This document shows, piece by piece, positions 9,140-17,786 of a stretch of 64,000 nt of DNA (the stretch's first letter is position 1; each line of letters starts with the position of its first letter). The stretch lies in contig DDSH01000024.1 in the NCBI GenBank assembly GCA_002343775.1, positions 125,171-189,170 of the forward strand, read 5' to 3'. The notes below the pieces were generated by a model. The model made no database searches and was not told the DNA's origin. It worked only from the letters and a program-made list of their open reading frames with translations. A program made the position numbers and the translations under genes. Origin of the DNA: Anaerolineales bacterium UBA2395. Its GTDB lineage: Bacteria > Chloroflexota > Anaerolineae > Anaerolineales > Villigracilaceae.

Positions 9140-9463
9140 ATGTCTACTGCCCCTAAATCAGAAATCCTGCACATCGCCGATATGGTCACCTACCAGGAAG
9201 GCTCGGTTGTCAGCCGCCAGATCACCAAAACGGACACAGGCAATGTCACCCTGTTTGCTTTCGACAAAGAACAAGGCTTGAGCGAACACACCGCCCCATT
9301 CGACGCGTTGGTTCACATCCTTGAGGGCGAAGCCGAGGTTAGAATTTCGGGTACGCCTTACCAACTCCAAGCCGGAGACGCCATCATCATGCCGGCGAAC
9401 GAACCGCACGCACTTAAAGCCGTTCAAAAATTCAAGATGCTGCTGACCATGATCCGCGCATAA
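9140..9463 (+). CDS. Small single-domain cupin protein
   Basis: A 107-aa cupin. The start at 9140 is set by a strong GGAGG (9130-9134) 5 nt upstream. Cupin motif 1 reads approximately SEHTAPFDALVHILEGEAEV and motif 2 is GDAIIMPANEPHAL, giving the usual His/Glu/His metal ligand pattern. Stand-alone cupins of this size are often metal-dependent isomerases, dioxygenases or sensors; nothing here fixes the substrate. A hairpin terminator follows directly. Confidence 0.82.
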   Translation: MSTAPKSEILHIADMVTYQEGSVVSRQITKTDTGNVTLFAFDKEQGLSEHTAPFDALVHILEGEAEVRISGTPYQLQAGDAIIMPANEPHALKAVQKFKMLLTMIRA

Positions 9464-9500
9464 AAAATGCGCAGATGAAAATCTCTGCGGCATTTTTTTT
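9462..9500 (+). terminator. Rho-independent terminator after the cupin gene
   Basis: AATGC-GCAGA pairs with TCTGC-G-GCATT around an 8-nt loop, with a run of eight T. The stem starts at the cupin stop codon. Confidence 0.8.
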
Positions 9501-9559
9501 ACAGGACCTAAAGAGATTCGAAGTGTTATCCAGAAATGGAATTTTCGGATTCCATGCGG

Positions 9560-10369
9560 TTATTTTCGCAAGTGTTTCTCGAACTCGGTTAAATCCACCC
9601 GGGCGGTCATGTCGAGGTCGATGGGGGTAACCGCGACCATTCTTTTCTTCCGCAACACATACACATCGGTGCCTTCCGGCTCCTGATCTATGGTGCTGTC
9701 ATGTTGATAGCCGATGGGACCGGGCACATCCCATGAGGCGCGCGTGGCAGGGATCGGTTGATAGTATCGGTGGCGTGAAAGCCTCGAGACTTCCCACCCC
9801 GTTTCCGGCGTGGCATGACGCGGTACTTCCACCTTCAGCACATCCACACCTTTGAAGAGTTGCCTGCCCAGGATGATCTTCGCAAAATATGCCGTGAAAT
9901 ATCCTGCTGCCTTGAAGTCGATCTCATCTGAATGAGAGAGGTGATGATGTGCATCGGTCTCGAGTGAAACCGCAAGTGACGGGAACCCAAGTGAGGCAGC
10001 TTCCATCGCCGCACCAACCGTGCCGGAGATGGTAATGCCCATTCCGACATTTTCGCCGTAGTTGATGCCCGAAACGATGAGGTCCGGTTTGTGCGGAACG
10101 ATCTCAAGGACACCATGCAACACGGCTTGCGCCGGAGAGCCACCCACGGCGTACACGCTCCATTCCTGACCGTTGACCTGTACCTGTTCCTTGCGGATGA
10201 TGCCATCCGAGGTGCTGGGCAGGCTGCGTCCCATGCCAGTGGATTGTTCGCGCGGCGCAGCAACGGTGACGTAGCCGACCTTGGCGAGTTCACTGGCGGC
10301 AGCCCATAATCCCGGCGACCGGATGCCGTCGTCATTGGTGAGGAGGATGTGCGGTTTCTTTTTTGTCAT
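9560..10369 (-). CDS. surE: 5'/3'-nucleotidase SurE
   Basis: Survival protein E, a metal-dependent nucleoside 5'/3'-monophosphate phosphatase. The 269-aa frame from the ATG at 10369 begins with the diagnostic ILLTNDDGIRSPG, giving metal ligands Asp13 and Asp14. Ser in the APREQSTGMG loop and Asn in SGINYGENVG complete the metal site. A longer upstream reading is rejected because TATAAT lies 7 nt before this ATG, which fits a leaderless start, and the extra residues are not SurE-like. Confidence 0.93.
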   Translation of the reverse strand: MTKKKPHILLTNDDGIRSPGLWAAASELAKVGYVTVAAPREQSTGMGRSLPSTSDGIIRKEQVQVNGQEWSVYAVGGSPAQAVLHGVLEIVPHKPDLIVSGINYGENVGMGITISGTVGAAMEAASLGFPSLAVSLETDAHHHLSHSDEIDFKAAGYFTAYFAKIILGRQLFKGVDVLKVEVPRHATPETGWEVSRLSRHRYYQPIPATRASWDVPGPIGYQHDSTIDQEPEGTDVYVLRKKRMVAVTPIDLDMTARVDLTEFEKHLRK

Positions 10370-10376
10370 GGGCTCG

Positions 10377-10382
10377 ATTATA
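10377..10382 (-). promoter_or_regulatory. -10 box of surE placed for a leaderless transcript
   Basis: TATAAT on the minus strand ends 7 nt before the surE ATG, so transcription should begin at or next to the start codon. No Shine-Dalgarno is possible. No convincing -35 box was seen. Confidence 0.55.
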
Positions 10383-10454
10383 TACAAAAAGGCGGCTTGG
10401 AACGCCCTCGGCGTGCCTCGAATCATCCCTCGATGGGACACGACGACTTAAAAC

Positions 10455-10481
10455 AAAAAACCGCCCACAAGACGGTTTTTT
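10455..10481 (-). terminator. Terminator downstream of tRNA-Arg
   Basis: On the minus strand CCGTC pairs with GGCGG across TTGTG (one G-U pair) and is followed by a T run. The A run on the other side could also stop plus-strand transcription. Confidence 0.7.
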
Positions 10482-10483
10482 GA

Positions 10484-10560
10484 TGGCGCCCTCGGCGCGA
10501 CTCGAACACGCGACCTATTGCTCCGCAAGCAAGCGCTCTAATCCACTGAGCTACGAGGGC
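10484..10560 (-). tRNA. tRNA-Arg(GCG)
   Basis: 77 nt including an encoded CCA. The acceptor arm is GCCCTCG/CGAGGGC with discriminator G73. The D arm is GCTC/GAGC with A20, an arginine identity base. The anticodon loop TTGCGGA gives anticodon GCG. The T loop TTCGAGT is canonical. The 27-43 pair of the anticodon stem is C-U. Arg CGN boxes in most bacteria are read by an ACG (inosine) tRNA, so GCG is unusual. Confidence 0.9.
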
Positions 10561-10579
10561 ATTGATTAACGCGGGCGGT

Positions 10580-10608
10580 ATTTTACTGTATTGTATCCGG
10601 ATGGTCAA
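10580..10608 (-). promoter_or_regulatory. Promoter of tRNA-Arg
   Basis: Minus strand TTGACC (10603-10608), 17-nt spacer, TAAAAT (10580-10585). It diverges from the tRNA-Gly promoter. Confidence 0.7.
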
Positions 10609-10613
10609 GGTGC

Positions 10614-10642
10614 TTGACTGACAGGGCGCTAGCATGTAAAAT
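10614..10642 (+). promoter_or_regulatory. Promoter of tRNA-Gly
   Basis: TTGACT (10614-10619), 17-nt spacer, TAAAAT (10637-10642), 12 nt before the mature tRNA. Confidence 0.75.
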
Positions 10643-10654
10643 CAGGCTCGCTTT

Positions 10655-10727
10655 GCGGGAGTCGCCAAGTGGTAAGGCATCAGCCTTCCAAGCTGACATT
10701 TCGTGGGTTCGAATCCCATCTCCCGCT
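10655..10727 (+). tRNA. tRNA-Gly(TCC)
   Basis: Acceptor arm GCGGGAG/CTCCCGC, anticodon loop CTTCCAA with anticodon TCC, T arm GTGGG/CCCAT with loop TTCGAAT. CCA is not encoded. Confidence 0.95.
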
Positions 10728-10803
10728 CTCGGTTAGCGGTTAGCCTTTGGCATTTTAGCGCACAGCTCGAAATGTTGACTGCTAATCGCTAATTGTTTTG
10801 ATG

Positions 10804-10876
10804 GGGCCCGTGGCGCAGCGGTTAGCGCAGGCGACTCATAATCGCTTGGTCGCAGGTTCGAATCCTGCCGGGCCCA
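10804..10876 (+). tRNA. tRNA-Ile2(CAT), lysidine type
   Basis: Acceptor arm GGGCCCG/CGGGCCC, A73, anticodon loop CTCATAA. The anticodon arm and variable loop (GGCGACTCATAATCGCTTGG) match the E. coli AUA-reading tRNA-Ile2 rather than initiator or elongator Met tRNAs, so C34 is expected to become lysidine. Elongator tRNA-Met is the alternative. Confidence 0.8.
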
Positions 10877-10884
10877 CTGATAAT

Positions 10885-11021
10885 GTTCGGTTTTTGATTT
10901 ACGAGCGCTCATCTCGAAAACTTGTTTCGGGGTGAGTTCGTTTTTAAAAGCATGAGGACGCGGATGAGCGCTGGTTTCACAGATTTTCCTTTCCGTGTTT
11001 TCCGTGCTCGTCCGCATCCTA
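10885..11021. repeat. Intergenic block of dispersed repeats after tRNA-Ile2
   Basis: Contains TTTTTGATTTACGA (10891-10904), the inverse of the repeat in the helicase gene. AGCGCTCATC recurs inverted about 50 nt later. Two opposed copies of a GGAYGCGGAYGAGC unit flank TTTCCGTGTTTTCCGTG. No coding capacity was recognised. Confidence 0.55.
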
Positions 11022-11031
11022 AAACATAAGA

Positions 11032-11799
11032 TTACTTCAACTGTTCCTTTACCTGCTGATAAATCCCAGGCGCGGTGGAGAGGATGGTGAGCGGGATGAG
11101 ATAGTCCGCGCTGCCATCCACAGCAGTGACTGTGGCTCCGGCTTCGGCGGTAATCAAGCCTCCGGCGGCAATGTCCCACGGCTTGAGTTTGAACTCCCAG
11201 AACCCGTCAAAACGCCCGGCGCCTACGTAGCAAAGGTCCAACGCGGCAGACCCAAGACGGCGCACCCCTTGCGTCCGCTTGGCGAGGCGCTCGAAATATT
11301 TGAAGTTATCCAGTTCGGTGTTCCATGTGTCGTAAGGAAAACCGGTGACGAGCAGACTCTTTTCCAACTCATTCACAGCAGAGACCTGAATCCGCTTTCC
11401 GTTTAGAAATGCGCCTTTGCCTTTTTCGGCGGTGAACATTTCATCGCGCATCGGGTCGTAGACGGCGGCAAGAGTCAGCACGCCGTGCGAAGCAAATCCG
11501 ATGGAAACACAAAAGATGGGGATGTGATGCGCAAAGTTGACCGTGCCATCCAGCGGGTCAATGTACCAGATGTCTTCGTTGGTGCCCTGAATGCTTCCGC
11601 TTTCTTCCGCAAGGATGTGTCCCTCGGGAAAGCGCGCTTTGATCTCACCGAGCAGAAAGGCTTCAGAGGCGTGATCGGCTTCGGTCACAGGATCAATGAT
11701 CCCTTTGTAATGAACCGTGTGTTCCGTGTTGTAACTTTCGCGGAGAATGGCTCCCGCTCCGCGTGCGAGTCGTTCCAGATCCTGTAGTGTTGGTTTCAT
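11032..11799 (-). CDS. Inositol-1-monophosphatase family phosphatase (SuhB-like)
   Basis: A 255-aa Mg-dependent phosphatase of the IMPase/FIG superfamily. The metal-binding motifs are AEESG (about residues 64-68), DPLDGTVNF and the C-terminal WDIAAGGLI. It probably hydrolyses inositol phosphate or related sugar phosphates; 3'(2'),5'-bisphosphate nucleotidases share the fold but have different spacing. The start overlaps the arginase stop by 4 bp, so the two are translated from one message. A block of dispersed repeats lies downstream. Confidence 0.9.
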   Translation of the reverse strand: MKPTLQDLERLARGAGAILRESYNTEHTVHYKGIIDPVTEADHASEAFLLGEIKARFPEGHILAEESGSIQGTNEDIWYIDPLDGTVNFAHHIPIFCVSIGFASHGVLTLAAVYDPMRDEMFTAEKGKGAFLNGKRIQVSAVNELEKSLLVTGFPYDTWNTELDNFKYFERLAKRTQGVRRLGSAALDLCYVGAGRFDGFWEFKLKPWDIAAGGLITAEAGATVTAVDGSADYLIPLTILSTAPGIYQQVKEQLK

Positions 11800-12701
11800 G
11801 CATTTCCATTCCAGATGCGGCGTCCGAGTGCGGAGAGTGCAAACTCCACCGCCAGCAACGCCGTTTGATTTTGAACATCGAGGATCGGGTTGACTTCCAC
11901 CAGATCCATGCCGATGAGTTTTCCAGTTTCAGCGATCATTTCACAGGCGAGATGCGCTTCGCGCTGCGTCAGCCCGGCAGGGACCGGTGTGCCCACGCCC
12001 GGCGCGTGTTGAGGGTCGAGCGCATCGAGATCCAACGAAAGGAAGATACCGTCCACGTCACGGCTGACGCGTTCGATGGCTTTCTCAAGTACGGTCACCA
12101 TGCCGTAGCGGTCGATCTGCTCCATGCTCATTACCATTGCGCCCGCATCCTGCAGGTTGACCTTTTCGCCCGAGTCAAGGTCGCGCGCGCCAATGATGGC
12201 GATCTTCTGCGGGTCGATGACAGGCAGCGCTTCATCCCAAAGCTGGACAAGGCTTTTCTCTCCCAGCCCGGCAAGCAGCGCCAGCGACATGCCGTGAATA
12301 TTGCCGGATGGCGTGGTTTCGGCGGTATTGAAATCTGCATGTGCATCCAGCCAGATGACGCCGATCTTGCGCCCGCGCGCTGCTCCGCGCACCGAGCCGA
12401 TGGAGAGGCTGTGGTCGCCTCCGAGGATGAGCGGAAAGTTGCCAGCTTGCACCGAAGTGGATACCGCGCCGGATACACGTCTCGCCATTGGGATGATGCA
12501 GTCGATGTATTTCAACTTCGGGTTGGTGATGTTGCACATTTCTGCGATGGGTACTTCCACGTTGCCTTCATCGCGGACGGTGTAACCGAGGTCTTCGAGT
12601 TTGTTCTGCAAATGCGCGTACCGGATGGCACTGGGTCCCATGTCCACACCGCGGCGGTCTGCGCCGAGGTCGATGGGCACGCCAATAATATCGATCTGCA
12701 T
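11796..12701 (-). CDS. rocF: Arginase
   Basis: Hydrolyses L-arginine to ornithine and urea with a binuclear Mn centre. The 301-aa protein has all the metal motifs in order: GGDHSLSIGS, DAHADFNT and SLDLDALDPQHAPGVGTP. The early segment GVPIDLGADRRGVDMGPSAI is typical of true arginases rather than agmatinases. A strong AGGAGGT sits just before the ATG. It leads a two-gene operon with the inositol phosphatase-like gene. No urease or other arginine catabolic gene is visible in the window. Confidence 0.93.
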   Translation of the reverse strand: MQIDIIGVPIDLGADRRGVDMGPSAIRYAHLQNKLEDLGYTVRDEGNVEVPIAEMCNITNPKLKYIDCIIPMARRVSGAVSTSVQAGNFPLILGGDHSLSIGSVRGAARGRKIGVIWLDAHADFNTAETTPSGNIHGMSLALLAGLGEKSLVQLWDEALPVIDPQKIAIIGARDLDSGEKVNLQDAGAMVMSMEQIDRYGMVTVLEKAIERVSRDVDGIFLSLDLDALDPQHAPGVGTPVPAGLTQREAHLACEMIAETGKLIGMDLVEVNPILDVQNQTALLAVEFALSALGRRIWNGNA

Positions 12702-12790
12702 GGTACCTCCTGAATTGGTTCGGTTAAATAATAATTTTCAGTACAGGCGCTGCGGGATGAATTCCCGCTTCATCGCTACGGCTGAATTTT

Positions 12791-14443
12791 TCAATTGGAA
12801 GATGAGGGAATTCCCTCTTCGGCGGAATACACGGTTACGCGGTTACGTCCATTTTCCTTGGAGTGATACAACGCCCGGTCTGCAAAATTCAGAAGCGCCT
12901 CTCCGGAAATGGAATGAAGGGGGAAGGATGCCACCCCCGCTGAAAACGTGCAGTGGAGCAGTTTGCCGTCGTACTCGATGGTCATCTTTTCAAATTGACG
13001 ACGGAAACGTTCGGCACGCTCATAGGCGGAGGATATCTCGGCATCCGGCATGAGGATGACGAACTCTTCGCCGCCATAGCGGCAGACAATGTCGCCGCGG
13101 CGGGTGTTCTCCGTCAGAAACTTTGCGAGCGATTGCAGGACAACATCTCCACATTTATGACCATACGTATCATTGAACTGTTTGAAGCGGTCCACATCCA
13201 AAATGATGACTGAGAAAGGTGCATCCTCCCGCCTTGCCCGCGCGGACTCTTTATCCAGCGCTTCTGCGAAAAAGCGGCGGTTGAAGACACCCGTCAATGG
13301 ATCGCGGATGGCTTGCTCCTGGAGTTGGAGTCGCAGCCGCTCATTCTCGTCAAGTTGCGTTTGCAGGGATTGGTTGAGCGACTTTAATTTCGTCTCAAGC
13401 AGTTTGCGTTCGGTGATATCACGCGCCAGGATCACCCGTCCCTCAAGGCTGTTGGCGCGGTTGTAAATGGGAGTGACGATGATCTCCAGAGTATGGGTTG
13501 GGTTGCCCGGAATTTCGATCTCTTCGCGCGAGTATTCCGTGAAAAAAAAACGGTTGAGCAATTGGGGCCAGTTGCGAAACACTTCGATGGGATCTTGCCC
13601 CTCGATCTCCGACAGGGATTTGCCCAGCCATTTTTGCGCCATGGCATTCGCATCCATCACACGGTCATGGATGTCCACCACAAAGACCATTTCGGGGATG
13701 TGCTCCATGACCGTATCACGCGCAATCGGCACCAGGTCGAACATCTGCAAACCAAAGATGCTTGCCGCCAACAAAATGGCGGTGATATTAAAGGATAACG
13801 GTGTCAGATCGACCGGCACATCGAAGATCGGCAGCATGTCTGGGGCGATCTGGTAAACAATGTTCAGGGCAAATGGGACCAGCAGCGCGCCGACCAGATA
13901 CGGGGTCTGCCGGCGATAGGTGGTGCGCGACTGTACAAAACGCCACACCAGCACGGCAGTTCCCATCAGGCTTAAGGGATACGTTTGGGCGAGCGCCACC
14001 CAATACATCGGTCCGCGACTGATGATCAACGGTCCACCCGTTTCCGCCGCCACTTGTGTGTTTGTGTAATAATAATGGAACAGGTCTTCAGAGAATAGAA
14101 ATACCAGTGAAATGGTTGGAATGACCCAAAACAGGAACTGGATTGGTTTCCCTGTCAGCCAGCGATCCAGCCGGGTGTATTTCAAGGCGAAGAAGAACCA
14201 CAATACCGGTACAGATTGAATGCCAATATTTTCCAGCCGGAGCCAGAAGATCTTCGAATCGAGCGATTGGGAAAGCGTGATCATTGCATAGGTAAATGAC
14301 CACACGCTCAACCCAAACAGCATGAATGTAAGCGAACGGATGCCCGGCTTGGGTGGTCTGCGCATCAAGATCATCGCAATAATGAATGAGGCTATTGCGT
14401 TGACAATGAGAATAATTGCGAAGACGATCCACTTGATATCCAT
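12791..14443 (-). CDS. Membrane diguanylate cyclase: 7TM sensor, PAS, GGDEF
   Basis: A 550-aa signalling enzyme that should make cyclic di-GMP. Residues 1 to about 230 form seven hydrophobic helices like the histidine-kinase N-terminal 7TM sensor region. A PAS-like domain spans about 240-350, ending in GRVILARDITERKLLETKL, followed by a short coiled coil. The GGDEF domain has an intact GGEEF active site (457-461) and an RxxD product-inhibition site (Arg448-Asp451). It is therefore probably active and feedback-inhibited. hutI lies just upstream on the same strand. Confidence 0.93.
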   Translation of the reverse strand: MDIKWIVFAIILIVNAIASFIIAMILMRRPPKPGIRSLTFMLFGLSVWSFTYAMITLSQSLDSKIFWLRLENIGIQSVPVLWFFFALKYTRLDRWLTGKPIQFLFWVIPTISLVFLFSEDLFHYYYTNTQVAAETGGPLIISRGPMYWVALAQTYPLSLMGTAVLVWRFVQSRTTYRRQTPYLVGALLVPFALNIVYQIAPDMLPIFDVPVDLTPLSFNITAILLAASIFGLQMFDLVPIARDTVMEHIPEMVFVVDIHDRVMDANAMAQKWLGKSLSEIEGQDPIEVFRNWPQLLNRFFFTEYSREEIEIPGNPTHTLEIIVTPIYNRANSLEGRVILARDITERKLLETKLKSLNQSLQTQLDENERLRLQLQEQAIRDPLTGVFNRRFFAEALDKESARARREDAPFSVIILDVDRFKQFNDTYGHKCGDVVLQSLAKFLTENTRRGDIVCRYGGEEFVILMPDAEISSAYERAERFRRQFEKMTIEYDGKLLHCTFSAGVASFPLHSISGEALLNFADRALYHSKENGRNRVTVYSAEEGIPSSSN

Positions 14444-14463
14444 GAGCGCTTTTTTCCAGTCGG

Positions 14464-15738
14464 TTACGCCGCCCTATAATACCCCACATCCACAGAATAT
14501 ACCTGCCCGCGCTTGATGACCTGCTTGACAAGGTTCGTCCCATACCGGTAACCGATCTGCCGGTAATCGTTGACAGACAGGATGAGCAAATCCGCCTGTT
14601 TGCCAACCTCCAGCGAACCGATCGTATCGGACCTGCGGATGGCATATGCCGAGTTGATCGTGGCGGCGGCGATGGCTTGGGCGGGGGTCAACTTCATCGA
14701 ACGGCAGGCAAGCGCAATGGCAAACTGCATCGATTCGTTCCAGGTCGTACCGGGGTTGCAGTCGGTGGCGAGGGCAAAGATGGCGTCGGCTTCGATCAAT
14801 TTTTTCGCAGGCGTGTAATGACATTCCGCCAGACCGAAGGGCGTGCAAGGCAGGGATACGGCAACTGTATCCGACCTGCCCAACGCTTCGATATCCGCAT
14901 CTGACGTGACGACGAGGTGATCCGCCGACGCAGCCCCCAACTCCGCTGCGAGTGCAGCGCCGCCGAGATTGTCGAACTCGTCGGCGTGGATCTTGAGCGG
15001 GAATCCCAGATCCCGTGCCCGGGTCAGGATCTGACGCGATTGTTCCAGGGTGAAGGCTTTCGTCTCGCAAAAGACATCCACAAAAGGCATGGGCAGGCGC
15101 GGGGCGTGCGTCTCCCACCATTCCTTAAGCATCGGCAGCATGGTGTGGGTGATCTCGTCGGTGTATCCCTGTGGGTTGTCTTTATATTCGGGGGCAATGG
15201 CGTGCGCGCCGAGGAAGGTGAACACTAGGTCGAGCGGGTTTTCATCGTTGAGCGCCAACAAGGCTTTGAGCAGGCGCAGTTCCGTCGAGATCTTCAATCC
15301 GTAGCCGGTCTTGGCTTCGGCGGTGGTGGTTCCATTCCGAAACATGCGCAACAAACGCGGACGGGTCTGCGCCATCAGGGTTTCGAGGCTGGCAGTGCGT
15401 GTGGCTCTCACGGTCGAAAGGATGCCGCCGCCCGCTGCCAGAATGTCTAGATAGGGGGTTCCCGCCATCTTCTGTTCAAACTCATCTGCGCGGTCACCCG
15501 CCCAGATGATGTGCGTGTGCGGGTCTACAAATCCGGGCATGACCACGCAGCGTCCGGCATCGAGAGTGGGTTCGTCGGGGTAGGCGTTTCGGAGTTCCTC
15601 CGTGGTGCCGACCGCAACGATCTTTTCATCGCGCATGACGATTGCGCCGTTCGGAATGATCCCAAGGTTTCCAAGCGCCCCCCCGCGCTGGGGTCCACCT
15701 GCCAGGGTAAGGAGTTGAGATGCGGAATGGATGAGCAT
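14464..15738 (-). CDS. hutI: Imidazolonepropionase HutI
   Basis: Hydrolyses imidazolone-5-propionate to N-formimino-L-glutamate in histidine degradation. The 424-aa amidohydrolase has the metal motif DPHTHIIWAG, the HutI segment GGGILSTVRATR, KTGYGLKISTE, HADEFDNLGGA and ATDCNPGT. The ATG at 15738 is preferred over an in-frame GTG three codons upstream because AGGTGA sits at proper spacing. No hutU or hutH is present in the window, so the pathway is split or lies elsewhere. Confidence 0.94.
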   Translation of the reverse strand: MLIHSASQLLTLAGGPQRGGALGNLGIIPNGAIVMRDEKIVAVGTTEELRNAYPDEPTLDAGRCVVMPGFVDPHTHIIWAGDRADEFEQKMAGTPYLDILAAGGGILSTVRATRTASLETLMAQTRPRLLRMFRNGTTTAEAKTGYGLKISTELRLLKALLALNDENPLDLVFTFLGAHAIAPEYKDNPQGYTDEITHTMLPMLKEWWETHAPRLPMPFVDVFCETKAFTLEQSRQILTRARDLGFPLKIHADEFDNLGGAALAAELGAASADHLVVTSDADIEALGRSDTVAVSLPCTPFGLAECHYTPAKKLIEADAIFALATDCNPGTTWNESMQFAIALACRSMKLTPAQAIAAATINSAYAIRRSDTIGSLEVGKQADLLILSVNDYRQIGYRYGTNLVKQVIKRGQVYSVDVGYYRAA

Positions 15739-15968
15739 AAATATCACCTGGTCTTCATAATGGCTTGCCGGGGTAATTTAACCACAGAAATCCCACTGCG
15801 GGACGGTCATCGCCCAAACGCCGGGATTCGTGTATTAATTTAGAAAAGCTTTCATTAATGTAAAATAAACAACAATGAAAGAATTGCCTTTTTTTACAAA
15901 GCGGGTAAAATTAATAACATCCCGGGTCGGTCTGTCCGAGAAATCCATAAAGAAAGGAGAAATTCGCC

Positions 15969-16124
15969 ATGTTGTTTTCCCCGAAAGAAAAAGGCCAGGG
16001 TCTTGTTGAATACGCTTTGATTCTTGTTTTGGTTGCCATCGTTGTTATCGCGGCTTTGATGATCCTGGGTCCGATCATCGGCAATGTCTTCAGCCGAATC
16101 AACTCCAGCCTCTCTGGCTTCTAA
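15969..16124 (+). CDS. Flp-type pilin, copy 1
   Basis: A 51-aa prepilin. After a short basic leader ending KEKG, the mature part starts QGLVEYALILVLVAIVV, with Glu+5 and Tyr+6 as in Flp pilins of tight-adherence (Tad) systems. The usual cleavage by a prepilin peptidase would fall after that glycine. AAAGGAGA precedes the ATG. It has its own terminator, and a nearly identical copy begins 399 bp downstream; the proteins differ only in the last residue. No tad assembly genes occur in the window. Confidence 0.92.
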   Translation: MLFSPKEKGQGLVEYALILVLVAIVVIAALMILGPIIGNVFSRINSSLSGF

Positions 16125-16144
16125 CCCAACCTTCTCGTCAAACA

Positions 16145-16185
16145 AAACTCACCCCCGAAATCATTCTTCGAGGGTGAGTTTCTTT
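16145..16185 (+). terminator. Terminator after pilin copy 1
   Basis: AAACTCACCC (16145-16154) pairs with GGGTGAGTTT (16172-16181). It separates the two pilin genes into independent units. Confidence 0.8.
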
Positions 16186-16367
16186 ATGTATGACCCCTGA
16201 AAAAATTAAGATAATATTAATTTAACCATGCTTTCGTTCATGTAAGGCTAACATAACTGTTAGGGAAAAAGCCATTGACACACTTGCATTTTCTGCCGGT
16301 CAATGTAAAATATAGTCAATCTCAAGAAGGTCTCTTGAGAAATTCTGAAGAAAGGAGAAAATTTGCC

Positions 16368-16523
16368 ATGTTGTTCTCACCCAAAGAAAAAGGCCAGGGT
16401 CTTGTTGAATACGCTTTGATTCTCGTTTTGGTTGCCATCGTTGTTATCGCGGCTCTGATGATTCTCGGCCCGATTATCGGCAACGTCTTCAGCCGAATCA
16501 ATTCCAGCCTCTCCGGCGTGTAA
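16368..16523 (+). CDS. Flp-type pilin, copy 2
   Basis: A 51-aa prepilin identical to copy 1 at 50 of 51 positions (final Val instead of Phe). The start follows AAAGGAGA. A longer upstream reading is rejected because it would precede the ribosome binding site and destroy the short prepilin leader. The nucleotide sequences differ at several third positions, so the duplication is not brand new and the protein has been held constant. Two copies may raise dosage of the major pilin or allow separate expression. Confidence 0.92.
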   Translation: MLFSPKEKGQGLVEYALILVLVAIVVIAALMILGPIIGNVFSRINSSLSGV

Positions 16524-16541
16524 TTCACCCTTGTCGAAATA

Positions 16542-16574
16542 AAAGTCCTGTCGCGAGACAGGGCTTTTTATTTT
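16542..16574 (+). terminator. Terminator after pilin copy 2
   Basis: AAAGTCCTGTC pairs with GACAGGGCTTT around GCGA, followed by a T-rich tail. Confidence 0.8.
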
Positions 16575-16632
16575 GCATTCATCCGAATCCAGAAAGAACG
16601 ATCCGGGGCGCGAGAACGCCAGACCCCCGGCT

Positions 16633-17778
16633 TTATTCTTTTCGCATCCTGCGCAGAGCGAGGATGCCCGCCACATTGAAGAGTATTGCCATGAGCGTCA
16701 CAAATACGAACCCAAATTGTTGATAGACAAATGCTGCCAGAAACGCCCCCAAGGCGCGCCCCAACGCATGCCCGGTGACATTGAGCGAGAGCAGCGTCGC
16801 CCGCGCCGAAGGGACAAGTTCGGTCACCATCGGGATATGGCTGACCATCACGTATTCAAATGTGATGTAGAAAAAGAACAAGCCAATCAGCGCGCCGATC
16901 TGAGTCTGCCCGATGAAGGGGAGCAGCAACGCCGCAAACGAATTGGCAACCAGCCCAATGGCAAGCGCGCGGGGTTTGCCGAGCCGGTCTGTCGTGAGTG
17001 CGACAAGACCTTCGCCGCTCAATTCGGAAATACCGATCACCGCTGAAGCGCCCGCCAGCGCCGCAATTTTCAGCCCGAACGAATCCTCCAGCCAGACCCC
17101 AAAAATGACGTTTACCAGTTCATTCGCCGCGCTAGCCCACAAGGCAATCGAAATTCCCGCCAGCGCAGGCGTGGATTTGAAAACCGCCAGGTACCCTTCA
17201 CGCGTGTTACTGACCGGTTCGTGATGCGGGTCTTCGTTGGGGACGACGCGCCAGATGACGAAGACCGCGATCAGCCCAAGGATGGTGAACAGCGGGAACG
17301 GCGCCGACCAGCCAAAACGGTCAATCAAAAAACCGGCAACGGGCACACCGACGATAAAGCCCGCCGACCATGCCACTTCAGTGATTGCCAGTGCGGTACC
17401 GCGCTGGTGATAGGGAATCCGGTCGCCGAAGTAGGCTTGCATGGCAGGGTCGAACATGAATTTGCCGATCATGGCAAGACCCAGCGCAGCCGCGAGCGTC
17501 CAAAAGGAAGGGAAGATCGCAACGATTGCAATCCCCAGTGTGAAGATGCCCAAGCCTGCCAACATGCCGAACTTGCGTCCGCGTCGGTCAGCAATGGGAC
17601 CGAGTAACGGACTGGTGGCTCCAAGCAGAGACCGCCCCGTCATCAACAGGGACATGGTGGCAATATCCACACCAAGACCGCGCGCAAAGATGGGCAAAAA
17701 CGGATACACCATCCTGTGGGCGGAATTCATGATGGTGCGGACCAACATGAAAACGATAAGTTGGAAGCGGATGCGCAC
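16633..17778 (-). CDS. MFS transporter
   Basis: A 381-aa major facilitator with about twelve hydrophobic helices. The helix 2-3 loop is GPIADRRGRKFGMLAG, a clear MFS signature, and the second half has TTDRLGKPRAL at the matching place. It resembles drug or metabolite exporters, but substrate specificity cannot be read from the sequence. It starts 8 nt after the stop of the CcmC-like gene on the same strand, so both likely share a message. Confidence 0.85.
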   Translation of the reverse strand: MRIRFQLIVFMLVRTIMNSAHRMVYPFLPIFARGLGVDIATMSLLMTGRSLLGATSPLLGPIADRRGRKFGMLAGLGIFTLGIAIVAIFPSFWTLAAALGLAMIGKFMFDPAMQAYFGDRIPYHQRGTALAITEVAWSAGFIVGVPVAGFLIDRFGWSAPFPLFTILGLIAVFVIWRVVPNEDPHHEPVSNTREGYLAVFKSTPALAGISIALWASAANELVNVIFGVWLEDSFGLKIAALAGASAVIGISELSGEGLVALTTDRLGKPRALAIGLVANSFAALLLPFIGQTQIGALIGLFFFYITFEYVMVSHIPMVTELVPSARATLLSLNVTGHALGRALGAFLAAFVYQQFGFVFVTLMAILFNVAGILALRRMRKE

Positions 17779-17786
17779 AATGATGC